A DNA stretch of 64,000 bases from an uncultured Clostridia bacterium (GCA_934169575.1 CAKPOA010000002.1:1-64000), one strand, 5' to 3'; shown: positions 1 through 9,176, numbered from the stretch's first letter. The notes: a model not told the origin generated them from the letters alone. Numbers and translations: made by a program.

Positions 1-31
1 TATCTTCACAAAATTTAACATTTTTTCTCAT
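1..31 (-). CDS. start of an unknown gene running off the left edge (partial)
   Basis: An ATG at 29-31 on the minus strand opens a frame whose first ten codons (MRKNVKFCED) are inside the window. An AAAGGA ribosome binding site sits about 10 bases upstream, and a good SigA promoter (79-107) lies in front of it. The product cannot be identified from ten residues. Confidence 0.4.
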   Translation of the reverse strand, partial: MRKNVKFCED

Positions 32-78
32 TTTTTACAAATCCTTTCGTTTATTTTCTATTTTATTTTTCATTTTTT

Positions 79-107
79 ATTCTATTTTAAATTTTAAAAA
101 AAGTCAA
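79..107 (-). promoter_or_regulatory. SigA-type promoter for the left-edge gene
   Basis: On the minus strand TTGACT (102-107) and TAGAAT (79-84) are separated by 17 bases. The first start codon with a ribosome binding site follows about 48 bases downstream. Confidence 0.45.
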
Positions 108-219
108 TATTTTTATTAAAAATCTTACAATTTTTTTTTTGATTTTATGTAGTTCCGTAAGAATTTTATTGTAATATTTTTGTAACAAAGTTTAATTTTT
201 TCTCTTTGGTTTTAAAATA

Positions 220-270
220 AAGTTATCGACCACTTTTGATGTATAAACATCTAAAAGTGGTCGATAACTT
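220..270. terminator. long hairpin, probable bidirectional terminator
   Basis: Arms of about 22 bases (AAGTTATCGACCACTTTTGA and its complement, one bulge) surround a tiny loop. A T-run follows on the plus strand (273-280), and a weaker T-rich tail follows on the minus strand. It is far more GC-rich than its surroundings. Nothing on the plus strand inside the window needs it; the minus-strand yhgE gene already has its own hairpin at 301-335. Confidence 0.55.
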
Positions 271-300
271 GCATTTTTTTATTATTTTAATTAGATCTAT

Positions 301-335
301 AAAAAGGAAATCTTTTTTCAAGATTTCCTTTTTTT
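301..335 (-). terminator. intrinsic terminator of yhgE
   Basis: The stem AAAAAGGAAATCTT/AAGATTTCCTTTTT immediately follows the yhgE stop codon on the minus strand and ends in a T-run. Confidence 0.7.
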
Positions 336-338
336 GTT

Positions 339-2591
339 TTATGCTTTTCTTAGCACACCTATTTTACTTTTATTTGTTGATTTTTTATTTTTTTTAAGTT
401 TAATTTTTATAATATCAACACAATATGTTATACCAACCATTGCAACATTAATTCCAAGTAATAGTCCAATATATTCTGCTTTAAAGTTAGTTGCAGTAGG
501 TATTAAAATTTCTCTTAATAAATCAATTGCATAAGTCATTGGTAAATATGGTGATAACACTTGGAAGAATTTGTTTATAGTTTCAATTGGGAAAGTACCA
601 CCTGATGCTGCAAGTTGTAATACTAAAATAATCAAAGCCAAGAATTTTCCAATATCTCCAAAGTTTCTAATTAAGAATTGAATAATGCTTATAAATGTTA
701 CACCTAATAGAGCAGAAACTCCGAAGTATAGCCACATATTTTGTATTTCAAAACCTAATCCTAATTTTAATAATCCTGCAGTTAATATTCCTTGAATACC
801 TCCAACAATTAAATACAAAACATTTTGTAATAATTTATTTTTATTATCATGATCTAAAATTCCAAATCTATGTCTTTGGTCATAATAAAATACAACATAG
901 CACATTAATGCTCCAACCCATAATCCTATACACAAGAATAATGGTGTAAATGCTATACCATATGAAGATACATCTCCATATCCTTCTGTTTCCATATTTA
1001 CGGGTTCTTTAGAAAATTCCTCTAAACCATTTAATGTTGTTAATTCTTTATTTGTATCACTTATTCCTGAATTTATTTCATCATTAAATTCTCGAACACC
1101 ACTCGTAAGTTCATCACTTCCATCATAACCACTACTTGCTCCATCATCTAAAGTTTGTAATGCTGATTTTACTTGTGTAGAACTTTCATCTAATGTAGAT
1201 AAACCACTTGTTAATTGTGTACTACCTGTTAAAAGTTCTGTTGTACCATCAGACAATTTATTTACACCTGATTTCAAACTTGTTGTACCAACTTTTACTT
1301 GTGCCATTGCATTTTTCAAACTTGTAATTCCTTCTGTTATTCCAGATAAGCTACTTGATTTTGTAGCTAATTCTTGAGTTCCTGCTAATACACCTTCTGC
1401 ACCATTTTTTACATCTTCTCCTTTTGTTACTAAACCTTCACCAGCTTTACTAATTTTAACTCCACTTTGATTTAATCCTTCTGCAGTTTTGTTAAGCACA
1501 ATTTCAGTTTTATCTAAATCACTTGATGTTGTTAATAATGTTTGTGCACTTTTAGCAAGTTCTTTTATATTTTCATCATCAGAATCTGTCATCTTAGAAA
1601 GCTTTGTTAAAAGTTCTGTTGTTTTTTCATTTGCTCCATCTACTGAGCTAATATAATTTTTAACATTTTTTGTGTATTTTTCTACACTTGATGTATAATT
1701 ACTAACATTTTCTGCATAACTTGCAGTTCCTTCTAAATATCCAGAAACTCCAGTATTTAATCCATTTGCTCCATTATATAAATCTTGAATACCTGTTGAT
1801 AATGCTGCTATTCCTTGATTTCCTTGTGTTGATAATTCATTAATTCCAGAATTTATTTGTTCTATTGCTCCATCCAAAGATTCAGTTCCTGTTGCTAAAC
1901 TATTTACTCCTGCTTGTGCTGTTTTCAATCCACTATCAATTGATGTACTTCCATCATAAGCAGAGCTAACTCCTTTATCAAATTCTGAGTATTTACTATT
2001 TAATTCTGATGTACCATTTTTTATTTGTTTCAATCCAGAATTCAAATCTTCTGACCCATTTAAAATTTGACTAGCTCCATCAGATATATCATTTAGACTA
2101 TTTGGTACTTCTTCTAGTTTTTCAGATAAATTTGCAACTATTTTACTATTTACTTCTGCTTGTAAATCTGCTTCTACTGTTTTCATAGCACTATTTACTA
2201 TTTGTGTTGCTAAATAATTACTTGCTTGGTTTGGATTATATGTTATTGTTGCAACCTTTTTATTTTCTGTTGATGCACTTTCTAAATATTCTGTGAAATT
2301 ACTTGGTATTGTTATCATTGCATAATATTCATTTTGTTGCATCCCTTCATTTGCTTCATCTAAACTTACTTCACAAATATTAAATGTATCACTGTCTTTA
2401 AGTTTTGCAACAAATTCCTCTCCCTGATTTTCTTCATCTTTTCCTTCATCTAAATTTACAACAGCAATTTTCATATCTGATAAATTTCCATATGGATCCC
2501 AATATGATTTTAAATAAAAGAAACTATATATTACTGGTATTAATAATACTACAGCAAATATAATATACTCCATAATTTTTTTATTTTTCAT
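339..2591 (-). CDS. yhgE: YhgE/Pip-family membrane protein
   Basis: 750 residues with the architecture of YhgE/Pip (phage infection protein) family members: one N-terminal membrane helix (about 9-28), a very large external region of roughly 500 residues, and five or six helices at the C-terminus of the ABC-2 membrane type. The external region is built of degenerate repeats rich in SG, LxxG and TxxL, typical of the coiled Pip stalk. The basic C-terminal tail is cytoplasmic. Family members are linked to phage adsorption or export of cell-surface material; the substrate is not known. The gene overlaps the upstream tetR by 11 bases, so the two are co-transcribed and YhgE expression is probably controlled by that repressor. 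Confidence 0.85.
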   Translation of the reverse strand: MKNKKIMEYIIFAVVLLIPVIYSFFYLKSYWDPYGNLSDMKIAVVNLDEGKDEENQGEEFVAKLKDSDTFNICEVSLDEANEGMQQNEYYAMITIPSNFTEYLESASTENKKVATITYNPNQASNYLATQIVNSAMKTVEADLQAEVNSKIVANLSEKLEEVPNSLNDISDGASQILNGSEDLNSGLKQIKNGTSELNSKYSEFDKGVSSAYDGSTSIDSGLKTAQAGVNSLATGTESLDGAIEQINSGINELSTQGNQGIAALSTGIQDLYNGANGLNTGVSGYLEGTASYAENVSNYTSSVEKYTKNVKNYISSVDGANEKTTELLTKLSKMTDSDDENIKELAKSAQTLLTTSSDLDKTEIVLNKTAEGLNQSGVKISKAGEGLVTKGEDVKNGAEGVLAGTQELATKSSSLSGITEGITSLKNAMAQVKVGTTSLKSGVNKLSDGTTELLTGSTQLTSGLSTLDESSTQVKSALQTLDDGASSGYDGSDELTSGVREFNDEINSGISDTNKELTTLNGLEEFSKEPVNMETEGYGDVSSYGIAFTPLFLCIGLWVGALMCYVVFYYDQRHRFGILDHDNKNKLLQNVLYLIVGGIQGILTAGLLKLGLGFEIQNMWLYFGVSALLGVTFISIIQFLIRNFGDIGKFLALIILVLQLAASGGTFPIETINKFFQVLSPYLPMTYAIDLLREILIPTATNFKAEYIGLLLGINVAMVGITYCVDIIKIKLKKNKKSTNKSKIGVLRKA

Positions 2592-3168
2592 TTTTATCTA
2601 CTTCCTTCCTTAACCCACTTTTTAAAATTTTTGAAATAGTTTTTGCCATCATCTGTTCATTAACCTTCTCTTTTCCATTGTCCCAATCAAACATTAGTGC
2701 AATATACATTTTATAAATTAAAAATGTAGTAATATCAGCATCTTCATAATCTATGAATCCTTTGCTTTTCGCAAGTTCAAGTTTTTCTTTTATATATTCT
2801 TTTATTTGTTTATCAATTAATTCAAGATTTTCTAGTATTATTTCATTTTTTAAAATTTCTCCTTCTTTTGCAATAATATTTAAAAAATCTTTTTCTTTTT
2901 TATATTTTAACAATTTATATATTCCTAAATTTACACTTTCAAAAAATTCTAAATCTTTTCTTTTTTCTATTTCTTCAACTATTTGCTTCATATTTTTTAA
3001 TTCTTCTTCTATAAAATATTTAAGCAATTCTTCTTTACTTGAAAAATACATATAAATTGTTCTTTTAGTTACACCTGCCTTTCTTGCAATTTCATCCATA
3101 GATACTTTTTTAAAACCATATTTATAAAATAATTGTCTTGCAGCTTCTATTATTTGATCTTGTTTCAT
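2581..3168 (-). CDS. TetR/AcrR-family transcriptional regulator
   Basis: 195 residues. The N-terminal TetR helix-turn-helix spans about residues 6-50 and contains the diagnostic stretch GVTKRTIYMYFSSKEEL. The remainder is an alpha-helical ligand domain of unknown specificity. It is the first gene of an operon with yhgE. Two strong inverted repeats lie directly upstream (3193-3211 and 3223-3240), which fits autoregulation. Such pairs usually act as an inducible repressor plus membrane exporter; the inducer is not evident. Confidence 0.9.
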   Translation of the reverse strand: MKQDQIIEAARQLFYKYGFKKVSMDEIARKAGVTKRTIYMYFSSKEELLKYFIEEELKNMKQIVEEIEKRKDLEFFESVNLGIYKLLKYKKEKDFLNIIAKEGEILKNEIILENLELIDKQIKEYIKEKLELAKSKGFIDYEDADITTFLIYKMYIALMFDWDNGKEKVNEQMMAKTISKILKSGLRKEVDKNEK

Positions 3169-3192
3169 TAAAATTACTTCCCCTCTATATTA

Positions 3193-3240
3193 TAGTATAT
3201 TAATTATACTAATATACTGTTCTAGTATATCAGTATACTA
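3193..3240. promoter_or_regulatory. two tandem TetR-type operators
   Basis: Two inverted repeats with the same 7-base arm, TAGTATA/TATACTA, lie 11 bases apart: 3193-3211 with a 5-base spacer and 3223-3240 with a 4-base spacer. A further half-site pair lies between them. They sit 25-70 bases upstream of the tetR start. The assignment as operators is inference from position and symmetry. Confidence 0.65.
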
Positions 3241-3283
3241 CTTTTTTCTAATTTTGTCAATAGTAATATGAACTTTTTTTCAC

Positions 3284-3321
3284 AAAAAAAAATCTAAAAT
3301 ATAAATATTCTAGATTTTTTT
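3284..3321 (-). terminator. terminator of the alpha operon
   Basis: Arms of about 16 bases built around AAATCTA/TAGATTT lie right after the rplQ stop and are followed by T-runs. It separates rplQ from the tetR control region. Confidence 0.65.
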
Positions 3322-3326
3322 CTATT

Positions 3327-3848
3327 TTATACTAACATTAATATTGCAGTTTCAGCTCCATCACCTTGACGTTTACCAGCTTTAACTATTCTTGTATAGC
3401 CACCAACTCTTGATTCATATTTTGGTGCTATTTCGTTAAATAATTTTGAAGGTACATCTATTTTGTTTCCTTCACTATCTTTAACTTTATTAACTTTATT
3501 CATTATTATTCTTCTTGCATTTAATCTTGATGGCATATCTTTTTGTCTTTGTTCTGTAGTTTCTTCTTTAACTACTTTTAAATATTCTTTACCATTTTTA
3601 CTTGTTGCAAGTTCAGTTAATTTATTACCTTTTGAATCTAATTTTGCTTTAACAACTTTTACATCTACCATTTCAAAATTATCTTTTTCTTTTACAGCTA
3701 ATGCTATAATACTATCTGCTATAGATTTAACTTCTTTAGCTCTAGCTTCTGTTGTAGTAATTTTTCCATATACAAATAAATCTGTTGTTAAATTTTTTAA
3801 CATAGATTTTCTTATATCAGTAGTTCTTCCTAATTTTCTATTAGCCAA
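3327..3848 (-). CDS. rplQ: 50S ribosomal protein L17
   Basis: The N-terminus ([20 protein letters not shown]) and the C-terminal [20 protein letters not shown] block identify L17. At 173 residues it is longer than the usual 115-130: an insertion of about 50 residues sits between the two conserved halves (about 52-115). The start codon is TTG (3846-3848), with AGGAGG upstream. It is the last gene of the alpha operon, 18 bases after rpoA, and is followed by a terminator. Confidence 0.95.
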   Translation of the reverse strand: MANRKLGRTTDIRKSMLKNLTTDLFVYGKITTTEARAKEVKSIADSIIALAVKEKDNFEMVDVKVVKAKLDSKGNKLTELATSKNGKEYLKVVKEETTEQRQKDMPSRLNARRIIMNKVNKVKDSEGNKIDVPSKLFNEIAPKYESRVGGYTRIVKAGKRQGDGAETAILMLV

Positions 3849-3866
3849 CTTCTTCTACCTCCTATC

Positions 3867-4814
3867 TTAATCTTCTTCAGGTGCAAAGTCTAATCCTAAG
3901 TTACGTAATTTTGCTGTAACTTCATCTAAAGATTTTTTACCTAAATTTCTAACTTTCATCATTTCTGCTTCTGTTTTATTTGTTAAATCTTCAACAGTAG
4001 CAATTCCAGCTCTTTTTAGGCAATTGAATGATCTTACAGATAATTCCATTTCTTCTATAGACTTTTCTAAAATCTTTTCTTTTTTATTTTCTTCTTTTTC
4101 TATCATTACTTTTGTATTTTTTGTAGCTTCTGATAAATCAATAAATAATTCCAAATGACCTGTCATTATTTTTGCTGCTAAACTTAGTGCCTCATATGGT
4201 TTCAAACTTCCATCAGTCCATACTTCTATAACTAATCTATCTAAATCAACCATTTGACCAACACGTGTTGCTTCAACTTGATAGTTTACTTTTTTTACAG
4301 GTGTATAAATAGAATCTATTGGAAGTACAGATATATCTTGATCAGGCTTTTTATTTTTATCTGATGATAAATAACCTCTTCCTCTATTTGCAGTTAATTC
4401 CATTTCTAGGTGTCCACCTTCAGACACAGTAGCTATATGTAATTCTGGATTTAATATTTCAACAGTACCATCTGTTTGTATATCTCCAGCAGTTACTTCT
4501 CCTTCACCTTTAAAGTTTATATGTAAAACTTTATCTTCATTTCCATCGAATTTAAGTCTAACATTTTTTAAGTTTACTATAATTTCTGGTACATCTTCTA
4601 CCACATTTGGAATACTAGAAAATTCATGTAGTACACCTTCAATTTTTACACTTGTTAATGCACACCCAGGTAATGATGATAACAATATTCTTCTTAATGA
4701 ATTTCCTACTGTAACACCATATCCTCTTTCTAGTGGTTCACAAACAAATTTTGCATAATTGTTTTTATCATCAATTTTTGTACATTCAATATTTGGCCTT
4801 TCAAATTCTATCAT
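3867..4814 (-). CDS. rpoA: DNA-directed RNA polymerase alpha subunit
   Basis: 315 residues. The N-terminal assembly domain has the conserved [21 protein letters not shown] block. A short acidic linker follows, then the C-terminal alpha-CTD (about 245-315) with the helix-hairpin-helix segment [19 protein letters not shown] that contacts UP elements and activators. Full length and intact. It sits between rpsD and rplQ as in other Firmicutes. Confidence 0.98.
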   Translation of the reverse strand: MIEFERPNIECTKIDDKNNYAKFVCEPLERGYGVTVGNSLRRILLSSLPGCALTSVKIEGVLHEFSSIPNVVEDVPEIIVNLKNVRLKFDGNEDKVLHINFKGEGEVTAGDIQTDGTVEILNPELHIATVSEGGHLEMELTANRGRGYLSSDKNKKPDQDISVLPIDSIYTPVKKVNYQVEATRVGQMVDLDRLVIEVWTDGSLKPYEALSLAAKIMTGHLELFIDLSEATKNTKVMIEKEENKKEKILEKSIEEMELSVRSFNCLKRAGIATVEDLTNKTEAEMMKVRNLGKKSLDEVTAKLRNLGLDFAPEED

Positions 4815-4828
4815 TATTTACCTCCTAA

Positions 4829-5455
4829 TTATTTAGAGTATAGCTCTACTATTAAATGTTCTTCTAATGCGATGTCTATATCATCTCTTGATGCCAATCT
4901 TAATACTTTTCCACTCATATTTTCTTTATTTTTTTCTAACCAAGCTGGTATAGGTCTATTTGCATTAGCTTCAACATTTGCTTTTATACAACCATTATCT
5001 TGTTTAGTTTCTCTAACTGAGATAACATCTCCTGGTTTTACTAAATATGAAGCAATATTTACTTTTTTACCATTTACAGCTATTTGAGAATGATTAACAA
5101 TTTGTCTTGCTTCAGCTCTTGATGCTCCAAGTCCTAATCTATATACAACATTATCTAATCTACTTTCTAATATTTGTAATAAGTTTTCACCTGTTACACC
5201 TTTTTTATTTGAAGCCATTACAAAATATTTTCTAAATTGTTTTTCTCCAACTCCATAATATGATTTTGTTTTTTGTTTTTCTCTTAATTGTGTTCCATAT
5301 TCAGAAAGTTTTGCCTTTTTTTGTCCATGATCTCCAGGGGCATAATTTCTTCTTGATACACTACACTTATCTGAATAACATCTTTCACCTTTTAAGAATA
5401 ATTTGCATCCTTCTCTACGGCAAACACGACATTGTGCGTCTTTATATCTTGACAT
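4829..5455 (-). CDS. rpsD: 30S ribosomal protein S4
   Basis: 208 residues with the zinc-binding form of the N-terminus (Cys9, Cys12, Cys26, Cys31) and the S4 RNA-binding domain ([20 protein letters not shown]). S4 is a primary 16S binder and, in other bacteria, the autogenous repressor of its operon. It lies in the alpha operon between rpsK and rpoA. Confidence 0.97.
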   Translation of the reverse strand: MSRYKDAQCRVCRREGCKLFLKGERCYSDKCSVSRRNYAPGDHGQKKAKLSEYGTQLREKQKTKSYYGVGEKQFRKYFVMASNKKGVTGENLLQILESRLDNVVYRLGLGASRAEARQIVNHSQIAVNGKKVNIASYLVKPGDVISVRETKQDNGCIKANVEANANRPIPAWLEKNKENMSGKVLRLASRDDIDIALEEHLIVELYSK

Positions 5456-5478
5456 TTTTTATTTCACCTTCCTTATTA

Positions 5479-5874
5479 TTAAACTCTACGTTTTTTTGGT
5501 GGTCTACAACCATTATGTGGTATTGGTGTTACGTCTTTTATAGCACTTATTTCTAAACCTGCTGTTTGAAGTGCTCTTATTGCTGCTTCTCTTCCAGAAC
5601 CAGGTCCTTTTACAAATACCTCAACAGTTTTCAAACCATGTTCCATTGCTTTTTTTGCTGCTGTTTCTGCAACTTCTCCTGCTGCAAATGGTGTGCTTTT
5701 TCTTGAACCTTTAAAACCAAGTCCACCAGCACTTCCCCATGAGATTACATTTCCAGCTGTATCTGTTATTGATACAATTGTATTATTGAAACTAGAATGT
5801 ATATGTGCAGCTCCTCTTTCAATGTTTTTTCTATTTCTTTTTGCAACTGTTTTTCTTGTTACATTTTTAGCCAT
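5479..5874 (-). CDS. rpsK: 30S ribosomal protein S11
   Basis: 131 residues. The sequence contains [15 protein letters not shown] and the C-terminal [15 protein letters not shown], both diagnostic of S11, which forms part of the 30S platform. AGGAGG precedes the ATG. Alpha-operon member between rpsM and rpsD. Confidence 0.97.
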   Translation of the reverse strand: MAKNVTRKTVAKRNRKNIERGAAHIHSSFNNTIVSITDTAGNVISWGSAGGLGFKGSRKSTPFAAGEVAETAAKKAMEHGLKTVEVFVKGPGSGREAAIRALQTAGLEISAIKDVTPIPHNGCRPPKKRRV

Positions 5875-5915
5875 TGCTTTTATTTACCTCCTCTATAAAA
5901 GATATCTTTATTTAA

Positions 5916-6290
5916 CTATTTTGCTTTTTTTGATTTACTTACTACTTTACGTGGACCTTTTCTAGTACGCGCATTAGTTTTTGTTCTTTGTCCTCTTACA
6001 GGTAGTCCTCTTCTATGTCTTAAACCTCTGTAGCATCCAATTTCAGTTAATCTTTTAATATTTAATGCTATTTCTCTTCTAAGGTCACCCTCTACAGTAA
6101 ATTCTTCATCAATTACTTTTCTGATTTTTGCTAAATCATCATCAGTTAAATCTTTTACTCTAACATCTGGGCTTATCCCTGTTTTTTCTAGTATTTTTTG
6201 AGAACTAGATAATCCTATACCATATATGTATGTTAGTCCTATTTCTACCCTTTTTTCTTTAGGTAAATCTACTCCTGCTATACGAGCCAT
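5916..6290 (-). CDS. rpsM: 30S ribosomal protein S13
   Basis: 124 residues from the ATG at 6288-6290, which gives the standard [14 protein letters not shown] start and has GGAGG 10 bases upstream. A longer in-frame extension to 6353 is not supported by a ribosome binding site. The [16 protein letters not shown] block and the basic C-terminus match S13, which contacts the P-site tRNA and the 30S-50S bridge. A 217-base leader separates it from rpmJ. Confidence 0.97.
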   Translation of the reverse strand: MARIAGVDLPKEKRVEIGLTYIYGIGLSSSQKILEKTGISPDVRVKDLTDDDLAKIRKVIDEEFTVEGDLRREIALNIKRLTEIGCYRGLRHRRGLPVRGQRTKTNARTRKGPRKVVSKSKKAK

Positions 6291-6511
6291 TCTTTTTGCA
6301 CCTCCAAAAATTATTATAGTTTTGTATCTCCACTTAAAGGTGAAATGCATCAAAATAAATTTGATCTTTAAGTTTTTAACACAATATATATAAACATAAA
6401 TGGATATAAAACTTTTAAAGTTTCAGCCGCTACCTATTTATGTTATAATCTTTTTTTGATTTCTATATTAATAGAAATATTTAAAATAATTATATGATAT
6501 CATATAATTAT
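6291..6511 (-). promoter_or_regulatory. leader between rpmJ and rpsM with a perfect 26-bp palindrome
   Basis: This spacer is unusually long for the alpha operon. It opens with a perfect palindrome at 6486-6511 (centre GATATC, arms ATAATTATATGAT) that overlaps the rpmJ stop codon, followed by an A/T-rich segment and a mixed segment containing GGTAGCGGCTGAAAC on the minus strand. In other bacteria S4 represses the operon by binding the rpsM leader, so a regulatory role is plausible but not shown. Confidence 0.4.
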
Positions 6512-6621
6512 CCTTGTCTTTGTTTATGTTTAGGGTTTTCGCAGATAACTCTTATTACACCTTTTCTTTTTATAACTTTGCATTTATCGCATATTTTTTT
6601 TACTGATGGTCTTACTTTCAT
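6508..6621 (-). CDS. rpmJ: 50S ribosomal protein L36
   Basis: A 37-codon gene reading [20 protein letters not shown] and ending HKQRQG. The zinc ligands are present (CxxC, then a third Cys in VICEN and His in PKHKQ). GGAGG lies 7-8 bases upstream of the ATG at 6619-6621. It sits between infA and rpsM, the standard position. Confidence 0.96.
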   Translation of the reverse strand: MKVRPSVKKICDKCKVIKRKGVIRVICENPKHKQRQG

Positions 6622-6654
6622 TTTTGCACCTCCTCAAATAACTTAGTAATATTT

Positions 6655-6873
6655 TTATTTAGCTCTCCAAGTAATTCTACCTCGATTTAAATCATATGGT
6701 GACATCTCTACCTTAACTTTATCACCAGGTAAAATCTTGATATAATTCATTCTTAATTTTCCTGAAATATGAGCCAATATTTGATGCCCATTTTCTAATT
6801 CTACTTTAAAAGTTGTATTTGGTAAAGATTCTACAACTACACCTTCAACCTCGATAATATCTTCTTTAGCCAC
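6655..6873 (-). CDS. infA: translation initiation factor IF-1
   Basis: 72 residues, the standard length, forming a single S1-type OB fold. Typical stretches are [20 protein letters not shown] and [22 protein letters not shown]-1 occupies the 30S A site during initiation. Located between map and rpmJ in the alpha operon. Confidence 0.97.
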   Translation of the reverse strand: MAKEDIIEVEGVVVESLPNTTFKVELENGHQILAHISGKLRMNYIKILPGDKVKVEMSPYDLNRGRITWRAK

Positions 6874-6989
6874 TTTCTCGCCTCCTTAAAGAGCTATATA
6901 TATTAGATAAAACTAAGTATTATGTAACTCTATAAAATTACATATTTACCCTAATTTTACAATAGCTTTTATATTATATCGCACTTTTA

Positions 6990-7757
6990 TTAAATTGTCA
7001 ATATTTTAGGCTCATTTTCTGTAATTAAAATTGTGTTTTCATAATGTGCAGCCAAACTTCCATCTTCTGTAATAATTGTCCAGCCATCTTCAAGCTCTAA
7101 AATATTGGGTTTACCTTGTATTACCATTGGTTCAACAGCTATTGTCATTCCTGGCACAAGTCTTATTCCTCTCCCTGCTTTTCCGTAATTTGGAACTTCT
7201 GGTTCTTCATGCATTTGTCTTCCAATACCATGACCTTCAAATTCTCTTACAACTGAATATCCATTTTCTTTTACAAACTCACCTATTGCATGTGAGATAT
7301 CTCCAACTCTAAATCCAGGTTTTGCATATTTTATTCCTTCAAAAAATGCCTGTTTTGTTACATCAACTAATCTTTTAGCATCTTTAGATGTTTTTCCAAC
7401 TATAAATGTTCTTGCAGCATCACCATTAAACCCATTTTTTAAGGCTACTGTATCAACACTTACAATATCTCCTTCTTTTATTATTTTATTTTTATTTGGC
7501 ACTCCATGTATTACTTCATCATTTACTGAAATACAGGTTGAGTGCATATATGGTGGAACACCTTTTATCCCTGGATTATACCCTATTTGTGCAGGAACTG
7601 CTCCAAGTCCTCTCATTATTTTTTCAGCTTTTGAATCTAATTCTAAAGTGGATATTCCTGGTTTTACTTCTTTTTCTAATTGTTCATAAAATTTTGCAAC
7701 AATTCTACATACATCTTCCATTAATTTTATTTCTTTTCCTGATTTTATATTTACCAT
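6990..7757 (-). CDS. map: methionine aminopeptidase, type I
   Basis: 255 residues from the ATG at 7755-7757; AGAGGAAG lies just upstream, and an earlier in-frame GTG at 7778 lacks such a site. It removes the initiator Met from nascent proteins. Metal ligands of the M24 fold can be seen: Asp in SVDTVALKNG and in GDAARTF, His in EGHGIG, Glu in AVEPMV and in YENTILIT. It heads the operon map-infA-rpmJ-rpsM-rpsK-rpsD-rpoA-rplQ; adk, its usual neighbour, is split off by a divergent gene. Confidence 0.96.
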   Translation of the reverse strand: MVNIKSGKEIKLMEDVCRIVAKFYEQLEKEVKPGISTLELDSKAEKIMRGLGAVPAQIGYNPGIKGVPPYMHSTCISVNDEVIHGVPNKNKIIKEGDIVSVDTVALKNGFNGDAARTFIVGKTSKDAKRLVDVTKQAFFEGIKYAKPGFRVGDISHAIGEFVKENGYSVVREFEGHGIGRQMHEEPEVPNYGKAGRGIRLVPGMTIAVEPMVIQGKPNILELEDGWTIITEDGSLAAHYENTILITENEPKILTI

Positions 7758-7784
7758 CTTTTCTTCCTCTTTTCTCACTTTTCT

Positions 7785-7813
7785 ATTTTATACCTTTTTT
7801 TCAAAGTTGTCAA
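7785..7813 (-). promoter_or_regulatory. SigA promoter of the map/alpha operon
   Basis: On the minus strand TTGACA (7808-7813) and TAAAAT (7785-7790) are exactly 17 bases apart. The map start lies 28 bases further on. Confidence 0.7.
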
Positions 7814-7820
7814 TATATAA

Positions 7821-7849
7821 TTGACATATTTTACATAATGTAGTATACT
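7821..7849 (+). promoter_or_regulatory. SigA promoter of the divergent gene
   Basis: TTGACA (7821-7826) and TATACT (7844-7849) have a 17-base spacer. Its -35 box is only 7 bases from the -35 box of the map promoter on the other strand, so polymerase at one should hinder the other. Confidence 0.7.
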
Positions 7850-7897
7850 GTATACATAAGCTATTTTTAAGTGCAATGCACATTACAGGAGGAACAA

Positions 7898-8464
7898 ATG
7901 CTAAATTTTAATGAAGTGGTAAAAGAATTTTCTTTACAGAGAGTTTCAGAAGAGGAACTTTGGCAGCTTCGGCTGGGAAAAAAACCTTTTTTAATCGTAA
8001 AGCTAAATGATTATCTATTTGTAAGTCTACATCGTAAAGATTTTTCTGCGATAATTAAAAAATGTAAAAGCTATCACATACATTTATGTGATAAATGTCG
8101 CAAGTTTTCAGCTCTTTCTAAAGAAGAAGGGGGTTGTGATAAAACACATGATATTTCTCTCATATTCCCTTATTTTAACAATTTGAAACATTTAGAAAAA
8201 GATGGCAAAAAGAATTTCACTGAAGATTGTCTAACTGAAATATCTTCTTCTTTCCGCATAGAAAAATATAATTTTGTATGTTTTGGAATTGAAGTTATAC
8301 AAAAAGGATTGTCCCGGTGTATAATTCTAAAATGTAAAGATTTTGAAAAAGAAATTTCAACCCCAAAAAAGAAGTCAGCTTATGTTCCAAAGACAATTGA
8401 TAAACTTCCTGATTCTTTTGAAGAAGAAATTCTTAAAAAAATTATGGAGAAAATTTCTTCATAA
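7898..8464 (+). CDS. uncharacterised cysteine-containing protein
   Basis: 188 residues starting at the ATG at 7898, which has AGGAGG at 7887-7892; an upstream in-frame GTG (7871) precedes the ribosome binding site and is unlikely. I do not recognise the family. There are no membrane helices or signal peptide. A CDKCRKFSALSKEEGGC stretch near residues 65-85 could hold a metal, and the C-terminus is charged and helical. It is the only plus-strand gene in this ribosomal region, sits between map and adk, and has its own promoter and terminator. A short symmetric GTGCA-A-TGCAC (7871-7881) lies just before the ribosome binding site. Function unknown. Confidence 0.8.
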   Translation: MLNFNEVVKEFSLQRVSEEELWQLRLGKKPFLIVKLNDYLFVSLHRKDFSAIIKKCKSYHIHLCDKCRKFSALSKEEGGCDKTHDISLIFPYFNNLKHLEKDGKKNFTEDCLTEISSSFRIEKYNFVCFGIEVIQKGLSRCIILKCKDFEKEISTPKKKSAYVPKTIDKLPDSFEEEILKKIMEKISS

Positions 8465-8485
8465 TTTATTCACATGTATTTAGTA

Positions 8486-8518
8486 AATCCGGCTTTTATT
8501 GAGCCGGACTTTATTTTT
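8486..8518. terminator. bidirectional terminator
   Basis: The stem TCCGGCT (8488-8494)/AGCCGGA (8502-8508) is followed by a T-rich run. It serves the plus-strand gene ending at 8464 and, read on the other strand, adk, whose stop codon abuts it. Confidence 0.75.
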
Positions 8519-9176
8519 ATTTATTTTTTATATATTCAACTACATCTTTTGCAGCATCAGTTCCTAATCTATTTATAGCAACACTTACTTCTTCTTCTCT
8601 TACAATTCCTTTTTCTCTGTAATAATCCATTACAGGTTGTGTTTGTGAGAAAAATATATCTAATCTTGTTTTCAATTTTTCTTCTGTATCATCAACTCTT
8701 TTTATTAGAGGAACTTTGCAGTCATCACACAATTCACCCTCTTTTGGTTTACTTAAAATCATGTTATATACTCTTTTACATTTTGGACATTCTCTTCTTG
8801 CCATTACTCTTTCAACAATTTCTTCAGTTGGAGTTGTTAAATATACAACTAAATCTAATTTATCATTTTTTTCCTCTAACATTTTATCTAATTCTTCTGC
8901 TTGTGCTAAATTTCTTGGATATCCATCTAAAATAAATCCATTTCTGCAATCTTCTTCATTTATTCTATTTTTTACCATTTCATTTGTTACTTCATCTGGA
9001 ACAAGTTTACCTTCATCTGCGTATTTTGTAGCTATTTTTCCTAACTCTGTTCCTTCTTTAATGTTTTTTCTAAATATTTCACCTGTTGATATATGTGGAA
9101 TATTCAAATCTTGTTTTAATATGCCTGCTACAGTACCTTTTCCTGTACCTTGTGCACCCATCATTACAATGTTCAT
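8517..9176 (-). CDS. adk: adenylate kinase
   Basis: 219 residues. It catalyses ATP + AMP to 2 ADP in the cytoplasm. The P-loop GAQGTGKGT is at residues 7-15, and the conserved DGYPRNLAQAE and TRLDIFFSQTQPV segments follow. The LID domain carries a structural zinc site (CPKCKRVYN ... CDDC), as in Gram-positive Adk. Usually adk lies between secY and map; here secY is 28 kb away and an unrelated plus-strand gene separates it from map. Confidence 0.97.
   Translation of the reverse strand: MNIVMMGAQGTGKGTVAGILKQDLNIPHISTGEIFRKNIKEGTELGKIATKYADEGKLVPDEVTNEMVKNRINEEDCRNGFILDGYPRNLAQAEELDKMLEEKNDKLDLVVYLTTPTEEIVERVMARRECPKCKRVYNMILSKPKEGELCDDCKVPLIKRVDDTEEKLKTRLDIFFSQTQPVMDYYREKGIVREEEVSVAINRLGTDAAKDVVEYIKNK

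Noticed and set aside
334..534. Plus-strand open frames opposite yhgE, L17, S4 and other genes
   Set aside because: They are Phe/Leu/Ser-rich mirror frames of strongly supported minus-strand genes and have no ribosome binding sites.
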